64,000 nucleotides of DNA from Halobellus captivus (GCF_003697845.1 NZ_RDQE01000003.1:87174-151173), one strand, 5' to 3'. Shown: positions 8,918 to 17,960, counted from the first letter of the stretch. Notes: generated from the letters alone by a model not told the origin. Translations and numbers: made by a program.

Positions 8918-9124
8918 CGTCCCGACGTACTGCGTCACGTCGTTTAGGGTTTGTGAGTCGGTATCGAGCGGTCGCGGGCCTCTTTCGCATCGCCGAATCG
9001 ACCGTGGATCCCTTCGAGTTCGCCGAATCGACCGTGACCCGCCGGGAGTTCGACGGGTCGGCCACCGCGAGTTCATCGAGCCCGTCCCAACAGATTTGTA
9101 TTCACACCCCGCGCATACCCGCGT

Positions 9125-9883
9125 ATGTCGCGGCTGTTGCCCTCCCTGCCGGACCCCGAACCCGACGACCGCGAACCGCGCGTCGTCGGCGTCGACGACG
9201 AGGAAGCCGAGGAGCTGCTCGCGGCGCTCGGCTCCGAGACCGCCCGGAACGTCCTCTCGACGCTCCACGAGGAGCCGGCGACGACCTCCGAGCTGGCCGA
9301 CGAACTCGACACGTCCCTCCAGAACGTCCAGTATCACCTCTCGAACCTCACCGACGCGGCGGTCGTCGACGTCATCGACACCACCTACTCGGAGAAGGGT
9401 CGCGAGATGAACGTGTACGCGCCGTCGGACGAGCCGCTCGTGTTGTTCGCGGGAAGCGAGGAGCAGTCCTCCGGGATCAAGACGGCGCTGACGCGGCTCC
9501 TCGGCGGCTACGTCCTCCTCGGACTCGCCGCGTTCGTCGTCCACCGACTCGCGGCGATGGCGGCCCCCGACGCCACGGCGACCGGGGGATCCGTCGAATC
9601 CGCGGGCGGCGACGACGCCGGGACCAACGGTGCCGGTGATGGCGGCGGGGGCGGCGACGTCGGGATCGCGACCGAGGATCAGGACGCTCCCGCGCCGGAG
9701 CCGACCGTGGACGCGGAGGCGAACGACGGCGTTCTCGACGTCGTCACCGACCTGGCGACCGACCTGCTCGCCGATCTCGCCGCGGCGCTCTCGGAGCCGG
9801 GCGTCGTGTTCTTCCTGGGGGCCGCCCTCGTGTTCTCGATCGCCTGGCTCTACTGGTACCGCCGGGGGCGGACCGCGGCCTGA
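9125..9883 (+). CDS. ArsR-like winged-helix protein with two C-terminal membrane segments
   Basis: 252 residues. An HTH domain spans about residues 20-105 (LLAALGSETARNVLSTLHEEPATTSELADELDTSLQNVQYHLSNL). One membrane helix follows (LLGGYVLLGLAAFVVHRLAA, about 130-150), then an acidic Gly-rich linker and a second helix at the C terminus (VVFFLGAALVFSIAWLYWY) ending in a basic cap. A DNA-binding domain tethered to the membrane is a recurrent haloarchaeal design. It is divergent from the TraB/M50 pair, and control by regulated proteolysis is an inference from that neighbourhood. A TATA-like AGATTTGTATTC lies just upstream of the start, suggesting a nearly leaderless message. Confidence 0.75.
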   Translation: MSRLLPSLPDPEPDDREPRVVGVDDEEAEELLAALGSETARNVLSTLHEEPATTSELADELDTSLQNVQYHLSNLTDAAVVDVIDTTYSEKGREMNVYAPSDEPLVLFAGSEEQSSGIKTALTRLLGGYVLLGLAAFVVHRLAAMAAPDATATGGSVESAGGDDAGTNGAGDGGGGGDVGIATEDQDAPAPEPTVDAEANDGVLDVVTDLATDLLADLAAALSEPGVVFFLGAALVFSIAWLYWYRRGRTAA

Positions 9884-9956
9884 AGGGTCTGAAGGGTCCA
9901 CCCGATCGCTCCGAGAGCGGGGACAGCTATTCATGCGGGTGTACCCATCTACCCGT

Positions 9957-10409
9957 ATGGAACACGAAGCCGAGGTCGTCGGGGTCGGAGCCGGCTCGGC
10001 ACCCGGCGGGGACGTCCCGGCGGTGATCCTGAGCGTCCGCGGCGAGTACGTCCCCATCTTCGTCAGCGGCGACCAGGCGCGGTCGATCGCGACCGTCCTC
10101 GAGAACGAACCGTTCGACCGGCCGCTCACGCACGACCTCCTCGTCGAGATCCTCACCGAGTTCGGCGGCGCGATAGACCGGGTACGGATCGACGACCTCT
10201 CCGACGGGACGTTCTACGCGAAGGTCGACGCCGAACGCTACGAGTCCGGCGAGCCGGAGCGGTTCGTCTTCGACGCGCGACCCTCCGACGCGCTGGCGCT
10301 TGCCGTCCGGATCGAGTGCCCCATCATCGTCTCCGAGGAGGTGATCGACGAGGCGGGTCGGCCGCCCGACTCGATCCGCTTCGGCGACGGTCGACGTGAC
10401 GGCCCGTAG
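9957..10409 (+). CDS. Bifunctional nuclease family (DUF151) protein
   Basis: 150 residues from the ATG at 9957. The DUF151 fold is seen in PAVILSVRGEYVPIFVSGDQARSIATVLENEPFDRPLTHDLLVEIL, RVRIDDLSDGTFYAKV and RPSDALALAVRIECPIIVSEEVI, the last being the family's conserved RPSDAxALAxR motif. Plant and bacterial relatives have RNase/DNase activity; the archaeal function is not established. It is 73 bp downstream of the membrane HTH gene on the same strand. Confidence 0.85.
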   Translation: MEHEAEVVGVGAGSAPGGDVPAVILSVRGEYVPIFVSGDQARSIATVLENEPFDRPLTHDLLVEILTEFGGAIDRVRIDDLSDGTFYAKVDAERYESGEPERFVFDARPSDALALAVRIECPIIVSEEVIDEAGRPPDSIRFGDGRRDGP

Positions 10410-10445
10410 CCGCGGATTCAAGTGATCGCTCGACAGACCGGGGGC

Positions 10446-10985
10446 ATGAGCGATCCAGACGCCGGATCGACGGACGAACCGGACTCGGCCGTCGACGCGA
10501 GCGACGCGGACCACGCGACCCTCGCCGACTCCCACACCGAGATGACCGAGATGCTCCTGCCGAACGACACCAACAACCTCGGGCGGGCGCTCGGGGGCGC
10601 GGTGTTGCACTGGATGGACGTCTGCGGTGCGATAGCCGGAATGCGATTCTCGAGCCGGCAGGTCGTCACCGCCTCGATGGACCACGTCGACTTCATCGCC
10701 CCCATCGAGATGGGCGAGGTCGTCGTGATCGAGGGATACGTGTTCAACACCGGACGGACGAGCCTCGACGTGAAAGTCGAGGTCCACGCGGAGAACCCGC
10801 GAACCGGCGAGGAGCGCCGCACCACCGCGTCGTACTTCACGTTCGTCGCGCTCGACGAGGAGGGCCGACCGACTGCGGTCCCGGACCTCGCGTGTCCGAC
10901 GGACGCGGAGCAGGCACTCCGGACGCGGGCCGTCGAGGGACGCCGCGAACAGCTCCGTGAGGTCGTTGACCGATACGACCTCTAA
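10446..10985 (+). CDS. Acyl-CoA thioesterase, hotdog fold
   Basis: 179 residues. After an acidic N-terminal leader, the hotdog domain starts near residue 30 (EMTEMLLPNDTNNLGRALGGAVLHWMDVCGAIAG) and contains VVTASMDHVDFIAPIEMGEVVVIEGYVFNTGRTSLDVKVEV, the YciA/BFIT/ACOT-type signature with the catalytic Asn/Asp region. It hydrolyses acyl-CoA; chain-length preference is unknown. Its last 4 bp overlap the convergent DUF123 gene. Confidence 0.87.
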   Translation: MSDPDAGSTDEPDSAVDASDADHATLADSHTEMTEMLLPNDTNNLGRALGGAVLHWMDVCGAIAGMRFSSRQVVTASMDHVDFIAPIEMGEVVVIEGYVFNTGRTSLDVKVEVHAENPRTGEERRTTASYFTFVALDEEGRPTAVPDLACPTDAEQALRTRAVEGRREQLREVVDRYDL

Positions 10986-11479
10986 CGGTCGGAACCCTCC
11001 GTCCGGACGGTCGCCCCCTCAGCGTCGTAGGCGCGGGTCACGCGCTCGCTCAGATCGCCGAGGCCCTCGGCCGCCGAGAGGTGGCTCGAACACCCGCAGT
11101 CGGACGCGCCGAACCCGTCGAGCGGCCCCGCCGGGAGCCGATCGGAGACCGCGCACTCCGCGTCGACGCCGGGCGCGTGGACGACGCGGTCGATCCGGGC
11201 GTCCGTCTCGCCGAGCAGGTAGTCGACGTGCCAGTGGCGCACGTCGTGGTCGCCGCGGGCGGTCCGTCGGTGACGTCGGACCCGCGAGAACCCGCCGGAC
11301 CCGAGCGCGCTACCCGTGTAGGCGTACGCGCCGGCGGGGAATCGGCACTCGCCGAGCGCGCCGACGGACAGGGTGGTCGCGGTCGGGAGCTCGACGACGA
11401 GCGTGTACGTGCCGCCGACGGCGCCGTCGGGCAGATCACGGTCGCCTTCCGGCCGGCCGTCCGCGTTCGGTCCGGGCAC
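10982..11479 (-). CDS. DUF123 / Uri-superfamily endonuclease-like protein
   Basis: 165 residues from a GTG at 11479, which lies 4 bp after the stop of the DCC gene. The core GTYTLVVELPTATTLSVGALGECRFPAGAYAYTGSALG matches the COG1833 family, related to the GIY-YIG/Uri nuclease group, and is followed by RVRRHRRTARGDHDVRHWHVDYLL and a Cys-rich segment (DAECAVSDRL, FGASDCGCSSHL). Nuclease activity is inferred only. The upstream in-frame sequence belongs to another gene in a different frame, so the short form is preferred. Confidence 0.75.
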   Translation of the reverse strand: MPGPNADGRPEGDRDLPDGAVGGTYTLVVELPTATTLSVGALGECRFPAGAYAYTGSALGSGGFSRVRRHRRTARGDHDVRHWHVDYLLGETDARIDRVVHAPGVDAECAVSDRLPAGPLDGFGASDCGCSSHLSAAEGLGDLSERVTRAYDAEGATVRTEGSDR

Positions 11480-11483
11480 CGTC

Positions 11484-11918
11484 TCAGGCCGCCGGCTCCG
11501 GCGGCTCGCTCGCGGCCGGCCGCAGCGTCTCGACCAGGCCGGCGGCCTCCTCGGTGAGGTCGTACGCGTCGTGGAAGTCGGCGGGGTCGCGGTCGCGTCC
11601 GGACAGCGCGCCGACGACGCCGGCGATCCGGTCGTAGTTGTCACGGACGAGCCCGCCGACGATCCCGGGCGTCCCCGCCCGTTCGGCGAGCTCCTCGGCG
11701 GCCGACCGACCCGCGTACACCCGCCGCTCCTCGGGGTCGACGAGCACCATCGCGAACGGCCGCGCGCCGAACTGCGCGTCGAGGAACGGGCCGACGGGAT
11801 CGGCCTCCCACGGCACCGCCTCCACGTCGTCGAGCCGACGGAGCGCGACCGCCGCGATCGAGCAGTACGGACAGTCACCGTCGAAGATCAACACCGGTGA
11901 ACCCGCCGTGTCACTCAT
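11484..11918 (-). CDS. DCC family thiol-disulfide oxidoreductase-like protein
   Basis: 144 residues beginning with SPVLIFDGDCPYCSIAAVAL, the DxDCxxC motif (Cys16, Cys19) that names the DUF393/DCC family. These have a thioredoxin-like active site and are assumed to act in disulfide chemistry, though substrates are unknown. RVYAGRSAAEELAERAGTPGIVGGL follows. It is the first gene of a pair with DUF123. Confidence 0.85.
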   Translation of the reverse strand: MSDTAGSPVLIFDGDCPYCSIAAVALRRLDDVEAVPWEADPVGPFLDAQFGARPFAMVLVDPEERRVYAGRSAAEELAERAGTPGIVGGLVRDNYDRIAGVVGALSGRDRDPADFHDAYDLTEEAAGLVETLRPAASEPPEPAA

Positions 11919-11991
11919 GAGTGAACGTACGCTCCGTTCCGACTTAAGCGGTCGGCCGCGTCGCCGAACGCCCTTCTCCCGGCCGATACGA

Positions 11992-12276
11992 CTAGTGCGA
12001 GTGGCCGAGAGCGTCCTGGAGCGACTGGCCGAACCGCTCCTCGAAGAGCTCCTCCGCGGTCTCGTTCATCTCGGCGATGTCGTCGGGGACGCCGCCCTCG
12101 CTGTGGTGGGCGATGACGTGCGCCTGCTGGGCCATCGCCTGGACGATCACGTCGGTGACGACCCGGGTCGACGGCTCGCCCTGCTCGCTGAGCACGTCGA
12201 CGAGGCCGGCGGGCAGTTCGAACGACTCCTCCTCGCCGTCGGGACCGGTGAGGGTGTAGGTTTCCGTGTCTCCCAT
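11992..12276 (-). CDS. Conserved small haloarchaeal protein of unknown function
   Basis: 94 residues, starting MGDTETYTLTGPDGEEESFELPAGLVDVL. The chain is acidic with a predicted helical body and a His-rich C terminus (HVIAHHSEGG and LGHSH). I recognise it as a family common in haloarchaea but without assigned activity. The start at 12276 gives the compact acidic protein. The reading frame could be extended upstream, but that sequence is unlike the family. Confidence 0.65.
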   Translation of the reverse strand: MGDTETYTLTGPDGEEESFELPAGLVDVLSEQGEPSTRVVTDVIVQAMAQQAHVIAHHSEGGVPDDIAEMNETAEELFEERFGQSLQDALGHSH

Positions 12277-12418
12277 ACCGGCCACTCGCGGTCGGGACAT
12301 AAGGGTCTGTGGAAACCGGGTTCGGCGCGCGCACGAACGAGGAAGAGCGAGGGGAAACGAGAGAAAACCAGGGGAACACGCGGTTCGTCCGTGAACGTCG
12401 CTCGTTCGGGGACGGCGT

Positions 12419-13480
12419 TCATCCGTGGGCCGAGATCGCCCGCACGGAGAATCCGGAGGCGGCGACGGTGAGGAGGTAGATCGCGATCGCGACGACGACG
12501 ATCGACCCGCCGGAGGGCAGTTCTCCACCGATCGCGACCGCGAACCCCCCGATCACCGACAGCTGGCCGAAGATCACGGACAGGTACGTCGTCTCCCGGA
12601 AGCTCCGGGCGATCTGCGAGGCCGCGGCGACGGGCACGACGAGCATCGCGGCGACGAGGATCACGCCCAACACCTGCATCGCGCCGACGACGACCACCGC
12701 GGTCAACACCACGAGCAGCGTGTTGTAGCCCGTCACGTTCAACTGCGCGACCCGCGCGGCCTGTTCGTCGAAGGTGATGAAGAGCATCTGCTTGTAGGTG
12801 GCCGCGACCGCGACGACGACGACGACGGAGAGTCCGGCCATCAGCCGCGCCCCCTCGACGGTCACCACGCCGAGGTTGCCGAAGAGATATCCCTCGATGG
12901 CGATCCCGGTGAGGCCGCGGCCGTAACTGACGATCAGGGTCCCGACCGCGAAGCTCCCCGAGAGCATGATCGCGATGGGCACGTCGCCGTAGGCGTCGGT
13001 CCGCTCCGTGAGCCACTGGACGCCGATCGCCCCCACGATCCCGACGACCAGCGCGATCAGGAGCAGCGGGCCGTCCCAGCCGGTGACCGCGTTCACGAGG
13101 AAGCCGAGCGCGACCCCCGCGAACGCCGTGTGCGCGAGGGTCTCCCCGATGAGCGCCATCTCGCGGTGAACCAGGAAGACCCCGACGAGCGGGGCGACGA
13201 CGCCGATCAGCACGCCGGTCGCCATCGACTGCCACATGAACGGATGCCTGAACACGTTGGTGCCGAACGCGGCGTCCATCCCGCGTCCGAGCGAGCGGAA
13301 GCCGGCGTACAGGCCGCCCGCGACCGGCAGGTCCTGTGCCCAGTAGAGGAGCACGAACCCGATCATCGCGGCCGCGAGGAGGGCCGTAACGGCCACGCCC
13401 GAGAGCTCGACGATCCGGCGGCGATCGCGGGTGGAGCCGGTCGCGTCCCCGCTCGCCGCGGCTGATTCCCCGCCGTTCAT
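12419..13480 (-). CDS. znuB: Metal (zinc/manganese) ABC transporter permease
   Basis: 353 residues with eight to nine membrane helices of the ABC-3 (ZnuB/MntB) family. Typical segments are GVLIGVVAPLVGVFLVHREMALIGETLAHTAFAGVALG, and KQMLFITFDEQAARVAQLNVTGYN, the latter with the EAA-like loop. The start ATG overlaps the stop of the ATPase gene (ATGA at 13477-13480), showing translational coupling. Substrate is most likely zinc, judging by the His-rich binding protein, but manganese cannot be excluded. Confidence 0.87.
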   Translation of the reverse strand: MNGGESAAASGDATGSTRDRRRIVELSGVAVTALLAAAMIGFVLLYWAQDLPVAGGLYAGFRSLGRGMDAAFGTNVFRHPFMWQSMATGVLIGVVAPLVGVFLVHREMALIGETLAHTAFAGVALGFLVNAVTGWDGPLLLIALVVGIVGAIGVQWLTERTDAYGDVPIAIMLSGSFAVGTLIVSYGRGLTGIAIEGYLFGNLGVVTVEGARLMAGLSVVVVVAVAATYKQMLFITFDEQAARVAQLNVTGYNTLLVVLTAVVVVGAMQVLGVILVAAMLVVPVAAASQIARSFRETTYLSVIFGQLSVIGGFAVAIGGELPSGGSIVVVAIAIYLLTVAASGFSVRAISAHG

Positions 13481-14292
13481 GGGTGGTGGTGGTGGACGAC
13501 CTGTCCGGTTGCCCCATAGGCGTCCGCCAGGGCGTCGCTCTCGACGAACGACTCGGTGTCGCCGTGGTGGTATAGCTCGGTGTTGATACACGCGACGTGG
13601 TCGGCGCGGTCGGTGACGACGCCGATGTCGTGTTCGATCAACACGATCGTGATCCCGTCGTCGTTGAGCCGGTCTAAGAGCGCGTAGAAGGCGTCCCGGG
13701 ACTCGGCGTCGACGCCGACCGTCGGCTCGTCGAGCGCGAGCAGATCCGCCTCGCTCGCCAGCGCCCGGGCGATGTACGCGCGCTGGCGCTGTCCGCCGGA
13801 GAGCTCGTTCATCAGCCGGTCCGCGAGGTCGACGATGCCGACCGTCTCCATCGCGTTCGCGATCGCCCTCCGGTCGGCCTCGCCGAGCCGACCGTGGCCG
13901 ACGTGGGCGAACCGACCCATGGTGACGCACTCCCGAACGGTGACCGGCATCGCCCCGCCCCGGTTCGTCGCCTGCTGGGAGACGTACCCGATCCGGCTCC
14001 CGTCGTCGACCTCGTCTATCGGCCGGTCGAACAGCCTGACGGTTCCCTCGTCGGGGGTGTGAAGCCCCAACATGAGGTGGAGGAGCGTGGTCTTCCCCGA
14101 GCCGTTCGGGCCGACGAGCCCCAGAAAGTCGCCCGCCTCCACCGTCAGCGAGACGTCTCTCACGGCGACGGTGTCACCGTACGCGAACGTCACGTCCTCT
14201 AGCTCGATGACCGGCTCCACGGTGTGTGGCGACCATCCGTCCTCCGGACGTTTAGCTCTTCCATTCGATGCGGCGATCCGGTCGACGTCCAT
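13477..14292 (-). CDS. znuC: Metal ABC transporter ATP-binding protein
   Basis: 271 residues. Walker A GPNGSGKT (after about residue 60), Q-loop YVSQQ, signature LSGGQRQR, Walker B LLALDEP and the switch His in LIEHD are all intact, so it should be an active ATPase. A His-rich C terminus (VVHHHHP) is notable. The ATG at 14292 overlaps the stop of znuA, and the upstream 40-residue leader is short, so an internal start before TVEPVIELEDVTF is also possible. Confidence 0.87.
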   Translation of the reverse strand: MDVDRIAASNGRAKRPEDGWSPHTVEPVIELEDVTFAYGDTVAVRDVSLTVEAGDFLGLVGPNGSGKTTLLHLMLGLHTPDEGTVRLFDRPIDEVDDGSRIGYVSQQATNRGGAMPVTVRECVTMGRFAHVGHGRLGEADRRAIANAMETVGIVDLADRLMNELSGGQRQRAYIARALASEADLLALDEPTVGVDAESRDAFYALLDRLNDDGITIVLIEHDIGVVTDRADHVACINTELYHHGDTESFVESDALADAYGATGQVVHHHHP

Positions 14293-15371
14293 CACTCCGC
14301 GCCGAGCGCGCGTCCGAACGCGGGGACGTTGACCTCGAGCATCTGCTCGCGGTAGCCGTAGCCCGCCTCGTTCCACTCTCGGGTCGACCCGCCCACGGCC
14401 GTCACCGCCATCGTCTCGCTCGCGCCGCTGTCCTCGACGATCGTTTCGGCGAGGTTCGACGACTCGAACCGGTCGTGCAACACCACGTCGATCCCGTTCT
14501 CGTCGACGACCTCTATCGTGTCGGCGATGTCGCTCCCGCTCGGTTCGTTCTGCGGCGACACGCCCACCGGCGAATGGATCTCGAAGCCGTACCGTTCCGA
14601 GAGGTACTGAAAGGAGTCGTGGCCGGCGAGCACGACGACGTCTCGTTCGGCATCGTCGACCAGCGAGGAGAACGCCTCGTCGACCTCATCGAGGTCCGAC
14701 TTGTACGCCTCGGCGTTCTCGACGTAGTCGTCGGCGTTGTCCGGGTCGACGTCGCCCAGCCCGCCCGCGATGGTGTCGACGACCTCCGTCGCGAGAACCG
14801 GATCGACCCAGACGTGCGGGTCGATCTCGCTGCCGTGGTCATGTTCGTCCTCACCGTCGTGGTCGTCCTCCTCCTCGTGGTCGTGATCGTCCCCTCCGCC
14901 CTCCTCATCGTGGCCCTCCTCCTCGTGTGACTCCCGTCCGTGATCCCACGCGAGCAACTGTTCGTCGAGGTCGCTCAGTCCGTCGATGACCGCCACGTCC
15001 TCGTAATCGGACTCGAGCGTCGACGCGAGGTCCTGCGCCCAGGTGAACTCGGCACTGTCGAAGTACACGAACGCGTCGGTCGAGGCGACGTCGGCGGCGA
15101 GCGTCCCGCTCGGCTCCCAGCCGTGGCCGAGCTGTCCCACGTCGACCGGGTTCGTGAACGTCGCGTGGTCGCCGGCGACGCGGTTCGCCCAGTCGTGGAG
15201 GGGAAAGAACATCGCGTAGCCGGAGTCGAGCCCGTCGGCCGCCTCGCCATCTCCTCCGTCGCCGGCATCCGATCCGCCGCCCGTACCGGCACAGCCGGCG
15301 AGGGACCCGGCAGCGCCGACGCCGAGGAGTCCGGCGCTTCGACGCAACACCGACCTGCGTGTGTCGTCCAT
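14292..15371 (-). CDS. znuA: Zinc-type ABC transporter substrate-binding lipoprotein
   Basis: 359 residues. A Tat-like RRSVLRRS start, hydrophobic core and lipobox SLAGC predict an anchored lipoprotein. It has the cluster A-1 fold, with metal ligands spread over HDW (HxxxxH-type), DPHVWVDPV and HDSFQYLSERYGFE. Between them lies a His/Asp/Glu-rich loop (about residues 160-200, many DH/HE repeats) typical of zinc scavengers. First gene of the operon, followed by overlapping ATPase and permease genes. Regulation by a metalloregulator is suggested by the AT-rich dyad just upstream. Confidence 0.88.
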   Translation of the reverse strand: MDDTRRSVLRRSAGLLGVGAAGSLAGCAGTGGGSDAGDGGDGEAADGLDSGYAMFFPLHDWANRVAGDHATFTNPVDVGQLGHGWEPSGTLAADVASTDAFVYFDSAEFTWAQDLASTLESDYEDVAVIDGLSDLDEQLLAWDHGRESHEEEGHDEEGGGDDHDHEEEDDHDGEDEHDHGSEIDPHVWVDPVLATEVVDTIAGGLGDVDPDNADDYVENAEAYKSDLDEVDEAFSSLVDDAERDVVVLAGHDSFQYLSERYGFEIHSPVGVSPQNEPSGSDIADTIEVVDENGIDVVLHDRFESSNLAETIVEDSGASETMAVTAVGGSTREWNEAGYGYREQMLEVNVPAFGRALGAE

Positions 15372-15402
15372 ACCGATCGATGGGTTCGATTAACACAAAA
15401 AG

Positions 15403-15432
15403 GTTATTATTTCATAAACAGAATTTAATAAC
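15403..15432. promoter_or_regulatory. Candidate operator: inverted repeat upstream of znuABC-like operon
   Basis: GTTATTA (15403-15409) and TAATAAC (15426-15432) form an exact 7-bp inverted repeat with 16 bp between arms, lying 32-61 bp before the znuA ATG in an AT-rich patch (15380-15432) within GC-rich DNA. Its position over or next to the expected TATA box suits binding by a DtxR/MntR-, SirR- or Zur-like repressor; which one is not known. Confidence 0.45.
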
Positions 15433-15492
15433 TCAGGACAGATACGGTCGGTCGAGTTAACAACGGCCGACGGATCGGGTCGCCACTCCCCG

Positions 15493-16479
15493 TCACTCCT
15501 CGCCGAACGCCCGATCGAGGGCGTTCACGCGCGCGTCCCACGTCTCCCGCGAGAGCCGGGCCTCGGGGGCGAACGTCTCGTAGGCGTGGTACGCGCCGGG
15601 CCAGAGGTGGAACTCGGTCTCGACGCCGCCGCCGAGCAGCCGCTCGGCGTAGGTGCTCGTCTCGTCCCGGAAGACGTCGTGGGTCCCGACGTCGAGGTAC
15701 GTCGGCGGCAGCTCCGAGAGGTCCCCGACCCGCCCGGGCGCGGCGTACGGCGGGAGGTCGTCCGCACCGCTCGACTCGCCGAGGTACGCCTCCCAGGCCC
15801 GGACGTTCATCCCGCGGTCCCAGATCCCGATATCGGTGACCTGCTCGCTCGACTCGGAGACGTTCCGGTCGTCCAACATCGGGTAGATCAGGTGCTGGTG
15901 GCACAGTTCGGGTCCGTTCTCGTCACGCGCACGAAGCGCCACGGCGGCCGAGAGCCCCCCGCCGGCGCTCTGCCCGCCGATCGCGACCCGGGAGGCGTCC
16001 ACGCCGAGGTCAGCGGCGTTCGCCGCGACCCACTCCAGCCCGGCGTAGCAGTCGTCGACGGGTGCGGGATAGGGGTGTTCGGGCGCGAGCCGGTAGTCGA
16101 CCGAGACCACGACGCACCCGACCTCGTCGACGATCCGCTCACAGGTGGGGTCGTCCCGGTCCAGGTCGCCCAACACCATGCCGCCGCCGTGGATCCAGTA
16201 GAGACACGGCAGGGGGCCGTCGCCGTCGGCGTCGACCGGACGATACGCCCGGAGCGGGAGGTCCCGGTCGTCCGTCGGACCGGGGACGGCCACGTCCTCG
16301 GACTCGACGCCGGGACGATCGGGCACCTCGGCCAGCATCGCCTCCAACAGCTCGGTCATCCGCTCGCGCGTCGCGGGCAGGTCGTCGAAGTCGACGACGT
16401 TCGCGAGGAGGAACTCGTCCGGGATCTCCTCGAGGACGGCCGATAGCTCCGGATCCATCGGGGGTAAGTCTCGTGCCAT
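15493..16479 (-). CDS. Alpha/beta hydrolase, hormone-sensitive lipase-type
   Basis: 328 residues. The HSL oxyanion motif HGGGMVLGDLDRDD, nucleophile elbow IGGQSAGGGLSAA (GxSAGG), acid region LDVGTHDVFRDE and catalytic His in GAYHAYETFAPE are all present, with a cap domain at the N terminus. It should hydrolyse small carboxyl esters. Length is standard. Single gene. Confidence 0.9.
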   Translation of the reverse strand: MARDLPPMDPELSAVLEEIPDEFLLANVVDFDDLPATRERMTELLEAMLAEVPDRPGVESEDVAVPGPTDDRDLPLRAYRPVDADGDGPLPCLYWIHGGGMVLGDLDRDDPTCERIVDEVGCVVVSVDYRLAPEHPYPAPVDDCYAGLEWVAANAADLGVDASRVAIGGQSAGGGLSAAVALRARDENGPELCHQHLIYPMLDDRNVSESSEQVTDIGIWDRGMNVRAWEAYLGESSGADDLPPYAAPGRVGDLSELPPTYLDVGTHDVFRDETSTYAERLLGGGVETEFHLWPGAYHAYETFAPEARLSRETWDARVNALDRAFGEE

Positions 16480-16551
16480 GCTACCGCTTGGGCTTCCTGA
16501 CGCGATAAACGTCAGGATCGATCGAGTGAGTTTCCGCTACGCTCTCCTCGG

Positions 16552-17073
16552 TTACGACTCCGTCAGGTCCACGACCGTCGCGTCCGCCAGGTCGGCCAGC
16601 CGGTCGGGCTCGATCGGGAAGACCGCGCTCGGGGTTCCCGCGGCCCCGTACACCGTCTCGAACGTCCGGAGGGTCGGGTCCATCACCGTCGGGACCGCCT
16701 CGTCGTGACAGATCGGGGGAACGCCGCCGATGCTCCAGCCGACGACCTCGCGGATCCGTTCGGGATCGCCCATGGTGGCGGACGTGGCGTCGAAGTGCTC
16801 GGCGACGGCGTCCAGATCGAGACGGTTCGCCCCGCTCGTGATCGCGGCGACGAGGTCGTCGGACGAACCTCGACTGCCGGAGGCCCGTCGCGCCTCGCCG
16901 TCGCCGCCCGACAGCTCGACGACGATGGTCGAGGCGATGGCCGCGGTCTCACAGCCGACCGCGTCCGCCGCGGCCGCCGCCGTCTTCGTTCCGGCGTCGA
17001 ACTCCAGGACCTCGAGGTCGACGTCGTAGCGGTCGTGCGCGCGCTCCGCGAACTCCGAGGCTCGCTGGTGCAT
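16552..17073 (-). CDS. YbaK/EbsC family aminoacyl-tRNA deacylase-like protein
   Basis: 173 residues. The fold signature is LDLDAVAEHFDATSATMGDPERIREVVGWSIGGVPPICHD, matching the YbaK trans-editing domain that clears misacylated Cys-tRNA(Pro) or related tRNAs. The start at 17073 (MHQRASEFAERAHDRY) matches family length. The open frame extends upstream but loses similarity. Substrate specificity is not predictable. Confidence 0.83.
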   Translation of the reverse strand: MHQRASEFAERAHDRYDVDLEVLEFDAGTKTAAAAADAVGCETAAIASTIVVELSGGDGEARRASGSRGSSDDLVAAITSGANRLDLDAVAEHFDATSATMGDPERIREVVGWSIGGVPPICHDEAVPTVMDPTLRTFETVYGAAGTPSAVFPIEPDRLADLADATVVDLTES

Positions 17074-17273
17074 GACCGATCCGGCGCGGTCGTGCGGCAT
17101 CAAGCCTCGGAATGCGGTAGACCCCGACGCATCCGGAAGCCGGAGCGACCGTCCCGCGGAAACAGCTGATGGAGTCGTCCGGCCCCTCGACGGAGTCCCG
17201 CCACGGATGTCATTCGCGACGGCCTGCCCCGCCCGGCCGATCAACGTATATCCCCTCACGGCCTGTCTGTTGC

Positions 17274-17921
17274 ATGACATCGACACGACGACGCTACCTC
17301 CGTGGCGTCTGTGGGTCCGCGTCCGTCGGCCTCGCGGGGCTCGCCGGCTGTGCGATCCGCGCGCCCACCGCCCCCGGTGACGGAGGGCTCGACGGCGACG
17401 ACGACACGGACGGGAACGGATCGGGCGGCACGCGCCCCTCCGGAACCGGCGGGCCGGGCGTCACCGTCGTCGCCGTCGACGACGGGCCGGATCTCCCGAT
17501 CCGCCCGGCGATCGAGGTCGTCCGCGAGGCCGCCACGCCGGAGGCCCCGCCGCAGCTCCGGACGACGCTGACCAACGCGGGCGACGAACGCGTCAGGATC
17601 GGCGAGGGACGAGCGGCCCATTTCGAGTACGTCGCCGACGACTCCGGGCTGTTGATCCTCCTTCCGCCCGCCGACGAGTATCCCGCGGAGCCCGACTGCT
17701 GGCGGCTCGACGAGGGGATCGCCGTCACCGAGGAGTACCGAACGTTCGAGGTCGCCGCCGGCGGGTCGAGCGACCGCGTCGTCGACCTCTACGCGACCTC
17801 CGAGGCGGACGGCTGTCTCCCGGTCGGGGAGTTCCGGTTCGAGACGACCGTCGCGGTCGTGTCGGCCGACGCCGAACCGCTGTCGTCGGGGCAGTGGGGG
17901 TTCACGGTCCTGTTGGAGTAG
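17274..17921 (+). CDS. Secreted Tat lipoprotein of unknown function
   Basis: 215 residues. RRRYLRGVCGSASVGLAGLAGC is a Tat signal with a lipobox, so the mature protein starts at Cys near residue 27. A long Gly/Asp linker (about 35-65) leads to a beta-rich domain (TPEAPPQLRTTLTNAGDERVRIGEG...) resembling intracellular-protease-inhibitor-like or Ig-like domains found in haloarchaeal lipoproteins. No catalytic motif is visible. ATG at 17274 is fixed by the signal peptide. Confidence 0.75.
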   Translation: MTSTRRRYLRGVCGSASVGLAGLAGCAIRAPTAPGDGGLDGDDDTDGNGSGGTRPSGTGGPGVTVVAVDDGPDLPIRPAIEVVREAATPEAPPQLRTTLTNAGDERVRIGEGRAAHFEYVADDSGLLILLPPADEYPAEPDCWRLDEGIAVTEEYRTFEVAAGGSSDRVVDLYATSEADGCLPVGEFRFETTVAVVSADAEPLSSGQWGFTVLLE

Positions 17922-17960
17922 GCGACCGGCACGGCGACGACCTGCCGCCCGACCCCGGCT

